DNA from: an uncultured Legionellales bacterium
GTDB taxonomy: Bacteria; Pseudomonadota; Gammaproteobacteria; UBA1113
Reading direction: 5' to 3'
Length of the DNA: 8,149 nt
Assembly (NCBI GenBank): GCA_945956945.1
Contig: CAMFJO010000022.1
Span: 1-8,149 of the forward strand
A program made the position numbers and the translations under genes. The notes under the pieces were generated by a model. The model saw nothing but the letters and a program-made list of their open reading frames with translations, was not told where the DNA came from and did no database searches. This document shows positions 6,012 to 8,149 of this stretch, piece by piece (the stretch's first letter is position 1; each line of letters begins with the position of its first letter).

Positions 6012-6988
6012 TGTTAGTTTATATTATTAGAAGGATATTATACGCGATACCGGTTATTTTAGTGGTGAATTTAGTGACTTTTATGTTGTATTTTAATTTA
6101 AATAGCACCGATGACATGGCACGGATGCAACTCGGTAATAAACATGTGACAACAGAAGCGATAGTGGATTGGAAAAAAGAACACGGTTACGACAAACCTA
6201 TTTTTTACAATGGAAATGTTTCAGGTTTAAACGCTTTAACCGATACTTTGTTTTTTCAAAAATCCTTAAAAATGCTAGTATTTGATTTTGGCATGTCCGA
6301 TGCTAATCGCAATATCGGCAATGATCTCAAGTTACGCATGGGGCCCAGTTTGGCTATTGCTATTCCCAGTTTTATTTTGGGGGTAATTATCAATGTGTTA
6401 GTCGCCCTTTGCATGGTATTGTTTAGAGAAACCTGGATTGAACGGACAGCGGTGATCACCTGTGTTATTCTAATGTCTATTTCTACTTTGTTCTATATTA
6501 TTTTTGGACAATTTGTCGTCGCAAAATGGTGGCACTGGGTACCTTTGTCAGGTTATAGCCCAGGATGGTCACAATTTAAATTTGTTATTTTACCTATTAT
6601 GATTGCTATCATCAGTAGTTTGGGTGCTAATGCACGTTGGTATAGAGCTATTTTTTTGGAAGAAGCCAATAAAGAATATGTGCAATTGGCCAAAGCAAAG
6701 GGGTTATCCAATATGCAAGTTTTGTTGCACCATGTATTGCCCAATGGGGCTTTACCTATTCTGACAGGTGTAGTGGTATTAATTCCCTCATTGTTTCTAG
6801 GCAGTTTATTATTAGAATCTTTTTTCGGTATTCCTGGTCTTGGAAGCTACACCATCGATGCTATTTTGCAACAAGATTTTGCCATTGTTCGGGTGATGGT
6901 ATACCTAGGGACAATATTGTATATCATAGGGCTTATTTTAACCGATTTAGCATATAGTTATGTCGATCCACGGATTAGGTTGGAGTAG
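6011..6988 (+). CDS. OppB/DppB-type ABC transporter permease
   Basis: 325 residues, typical of the family. This is one of the two inner-membrane subunits that form the translocation channel of a peptide/nickel-type importer. The start MLVYIIRRILYAIPVILVVNL is the classic OppB first helix (RRxLxxIP). A periplasmic stretch follows, with EHGYDKPIF and FDFGMSDANRN (matching the usual YGLDxP and DFGxS). The membrane domain carries the cytoplasmic EAA loop EYVQLAKAKGLSNMQVLLHHVLPN (about 222-245), which contacts the ATPase, then SFFGIPGLGSY (270-280) and the C-terminal DLAYSYVDPRIRLE, all standard. ATG at 6011 is preferred over an in-frame GTG at 6008 because it forms a TGATG junction with the upstream stop and has AGGAAG at 5998-6003. 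The next permease starts 4 bases after its stop. Confidence 0.93.
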   Translation: MLVYIIRRILYAIPVILVVNLVTFMLYFNLNSTDDMARMQLGNKHVTTEAIVDWKKEHGYDKPIFYNGNVSGLNALTDTLFFQKSLKMLVFDFGMSDANRNIGNDLKLRMGPSLAIAIPSFILGVIINVLVALCMVLFRETWIERTAVITCVILMSISTLFYIIFGQFVVAKWWHWVPLSGYSPGWSQFKFVILPIMIAIISSLGANARWYRAIFLEEANKEYVQLAKAKGLSNMQVLLHHVLPNGALPILTGVVVLIPSLFLGSLLLESFFGIPGLGSYTIDAILQQDFAIVRVMVYLGTILYIIGLILTDLAYSYVDPRIRLE

Positions 6989-6992
6989 TGCC

Positions 6993-8149
6993 ATGATACA
7001 ATGGACTTTTCTAATTTCTGATTTATTATTTTATATTTTATTATTATTGGTATTACTCTATTTGTTTTTGGTCTGTAGACGCGATCATTTAAAAAAAATT
7101 TGGATAGATATTTTTAGTAAGCCCTTAGCTATCATCAGTTTCACGATTGTAGCTTTGTATTTGATTATTGCCTTATTGGACTCCCTGCATTTTCTTGTTC
7201 TAAAAAATGATTTTGGTTTCAAAGCAGATCCTTATACAATGCACAGTGTTTTAGATATCAGTTTAATGCCTTTGCCTGTTGTGAAGGAAGAAACCTATGC
7301 GGCGCCCTTATCCACACATCTCTATCAGAAGGAATGGCTATTAAGCCCTACGGGAAAAGTAGAACAAGTTTTTGTTCCATTGAATTATGCACCCCAACGT
7401 ATAGGATCTCAAATGGCCGATATAGGGAAGCGATTTGGCCTGGGTATGGTTTGGGGGCTGTTGTGTACTATGGTGTTATGGGGTATTTATGCGATCATTA
7501 CGGGCAAACTCAATCCATTGGCATCCAGAGCGCGAAAAACTTTTTTTATAAGCCTATTGATTATTTTCACTTTAGGTGGTGGTGTTTGGGAACTGGCTCA
7601 TGCTTACCATGTGATGGGCACCAATAAAATAGGGCAAGATATCTTTTACATTGCTATCAAAAGTATACGCACAGGTGTTTTAATGGGTTCCTTGACTACT
7701 TTGCTGATGTTACCTTTGGCCATCATGGCAGCTATTCCAGCTGGCTATTGGGGGGGCTGGATTGACGATATAGTACAATTTATCTATATCACTTTGAGTT
7801 CCATTCCTGCGGTATTGCTGATTGCTGCCAGCATTTTAGCCATGCAAATTTACGTGAGCGCACACCCGGATTTATTTGTTACTGGCACGCTACGTGCCGA
7901 TGTTCGATTACTTACCCTATGTGCTATTCTAGGTTTAACTTCCTGGACTACTTTGTGTAGAATCATAAGAGCCGAAACCTTAAAACTACGTGAGAGCGAT
8001 TTCGTATTAGCCTCTCAAGCTATGGGTAAGCGCAGCATAGGGATTATGTTGCACCATATTTTACCGAATATTTCGCATTTGATCTTGGTAACCGTCGTAC
8101 TGGATTTTAGTGCTTTAGTCATGGCCGAAGCTGTTTTAACTTATATAGG
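6993..8149 (+). CDS. OppC/DppC-type ABC transporter permease, enlarged, 3' end outside window
   Basis: 385 complete codons with no stop before the edge. It is the partner of the preceding permease in the transmembrane channel. Recognisable OppC features are a helix after FSKPLAIISF (about 44-64); the motif GTNKIGQDIF (209-218), matching the usual GTDxxGRD; PAGYWGGWIDDIVQFIYITL (249-268); and the EAA loop DFVLASQAMGKRSIGIMLHHILPN (336-359). Unusual features are an extra hydrophobic helix at the very N-terminus (about 8-27), roughly 80 residues of mostly hydrophilic sequence, and two more helices (about 148-170 and 183-200) before the GTN motif. That motif therefore comes at about 209 rather than near 90-100. 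GGAG at 6982-6985, inside the end of the previous gene, gives 7-base spacing to the ATG. GTN in place of GTD and Q for R are mild departures. The ATPase genes probably lie downstream, which cannot be seen here. Confidence 0.88.
   Translation, partial: MIQWTFLISDLLFYILLLLVLLYLFLVCRRDHLKKIWIDIFSKPLAIISFTIVALYLIIALLDSLHFLVLKNDFGFKADPYTMHSVLDISLMPLPVVKEETYAAPLSTHLYQKEWLLSPTGKVEQVFVPLNYAPQRIGSQMADIGKRFGLGMVWGLLCTMVLWGIYAIITGKLNPLASRARKTFFISLLIIFTLGGGVWELAHAYHVMGTNKIGQDIFYIAIKSIRTGVLMGSLTTLLMLPLAIMAAIPAGYWGGWIDDIVQFIYITLSSIPAVLLIAASILAMQIYVSAHPDLFVTGTLRADVRLLTLCAILGLTSWTTLCRIIRAETLKLRESDFVLASQAMGKRSIGIMLHHILPNISHLILVTVVLDFSALVMAEAVLTYI

Noticed and set aside
1..8149. Mobile elements, CRISPR arrays, tRNA or rRNA genes
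   Set aside because: No transposase or integrase motifs, no regularly spaced direct repeats and no tRNA- or rRNA-like segments were seen on either strand.

Overview
The window looks like ordinary chromosome from a moderately AT-rich gammaproteobacterium. The evidence is a full-length Fis protein (a gammaproteobacterial hallmark) and the conserved order miaB - phoH(ybeZ) - ybeY - corC(ybeX). The AT-rich codon choice and the unusual enlarged peptide transporter would fit a Legionellales-type (Legionella/Coxiella/Aquicella-like) lineage. That placement is inference from general appearance, not from any search.

Layout. Positions 1-3174, minus strand, form an RNA-maturation cluster read right to left: miaB (tRNA methylthiotransferase), a ~100-base gap with its own candidate promoter, phoH (PhoH-family ATPase), ybeY (endoribonuclease, ATGA overlap with phoH) and the first 70 codons of corC, cut by the window edge. 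Positions 3175-3506 are a divergent intergenic region. It holds a good extended -10 promoter for miaB, a candidate promoter for fis, and a Fis-like site lying on that fis promoter. Positions 3507-3803, plus strand, encode Fis. A 69-base gap carrying a perfect 11-bp inverted repeat follows. Positions 3873-8149, plus strand, encode three tightly packed components of an oligopeptide/nickel-type ABC importer: a 712-residue family-5 solute-binding protein, an OppB/DppB-type permease and an OppC/DppC-type permease that runs off the right edge. The ATPase genes are not in the window and may lie just beyond it.

How the genes work together. MiaB modifies A37 of tRNAs reading UNN codons, YbeY acts on 16S rRNA 3' ends and ribosome quality control, and PhoH/YbeZ is a known YbeY partner, so the left half is a translation-quality operon. 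Fis is a growth-phase nucleoid regulator. The transporter would import peptides or similar solutes.

No novel defence, mobile or CRISPR-like system is visible. The points most worth a second look are: the binding protein with both an N-terminal lipobox and a C-terminal membrane helix; the OppC-type permease with extra helices and a long insert; the hairpin whose loop is complementary to the transporter's Shine-Dalgarno sequence; and an unusual substitution beside the first cluster cysteine of MiaB.
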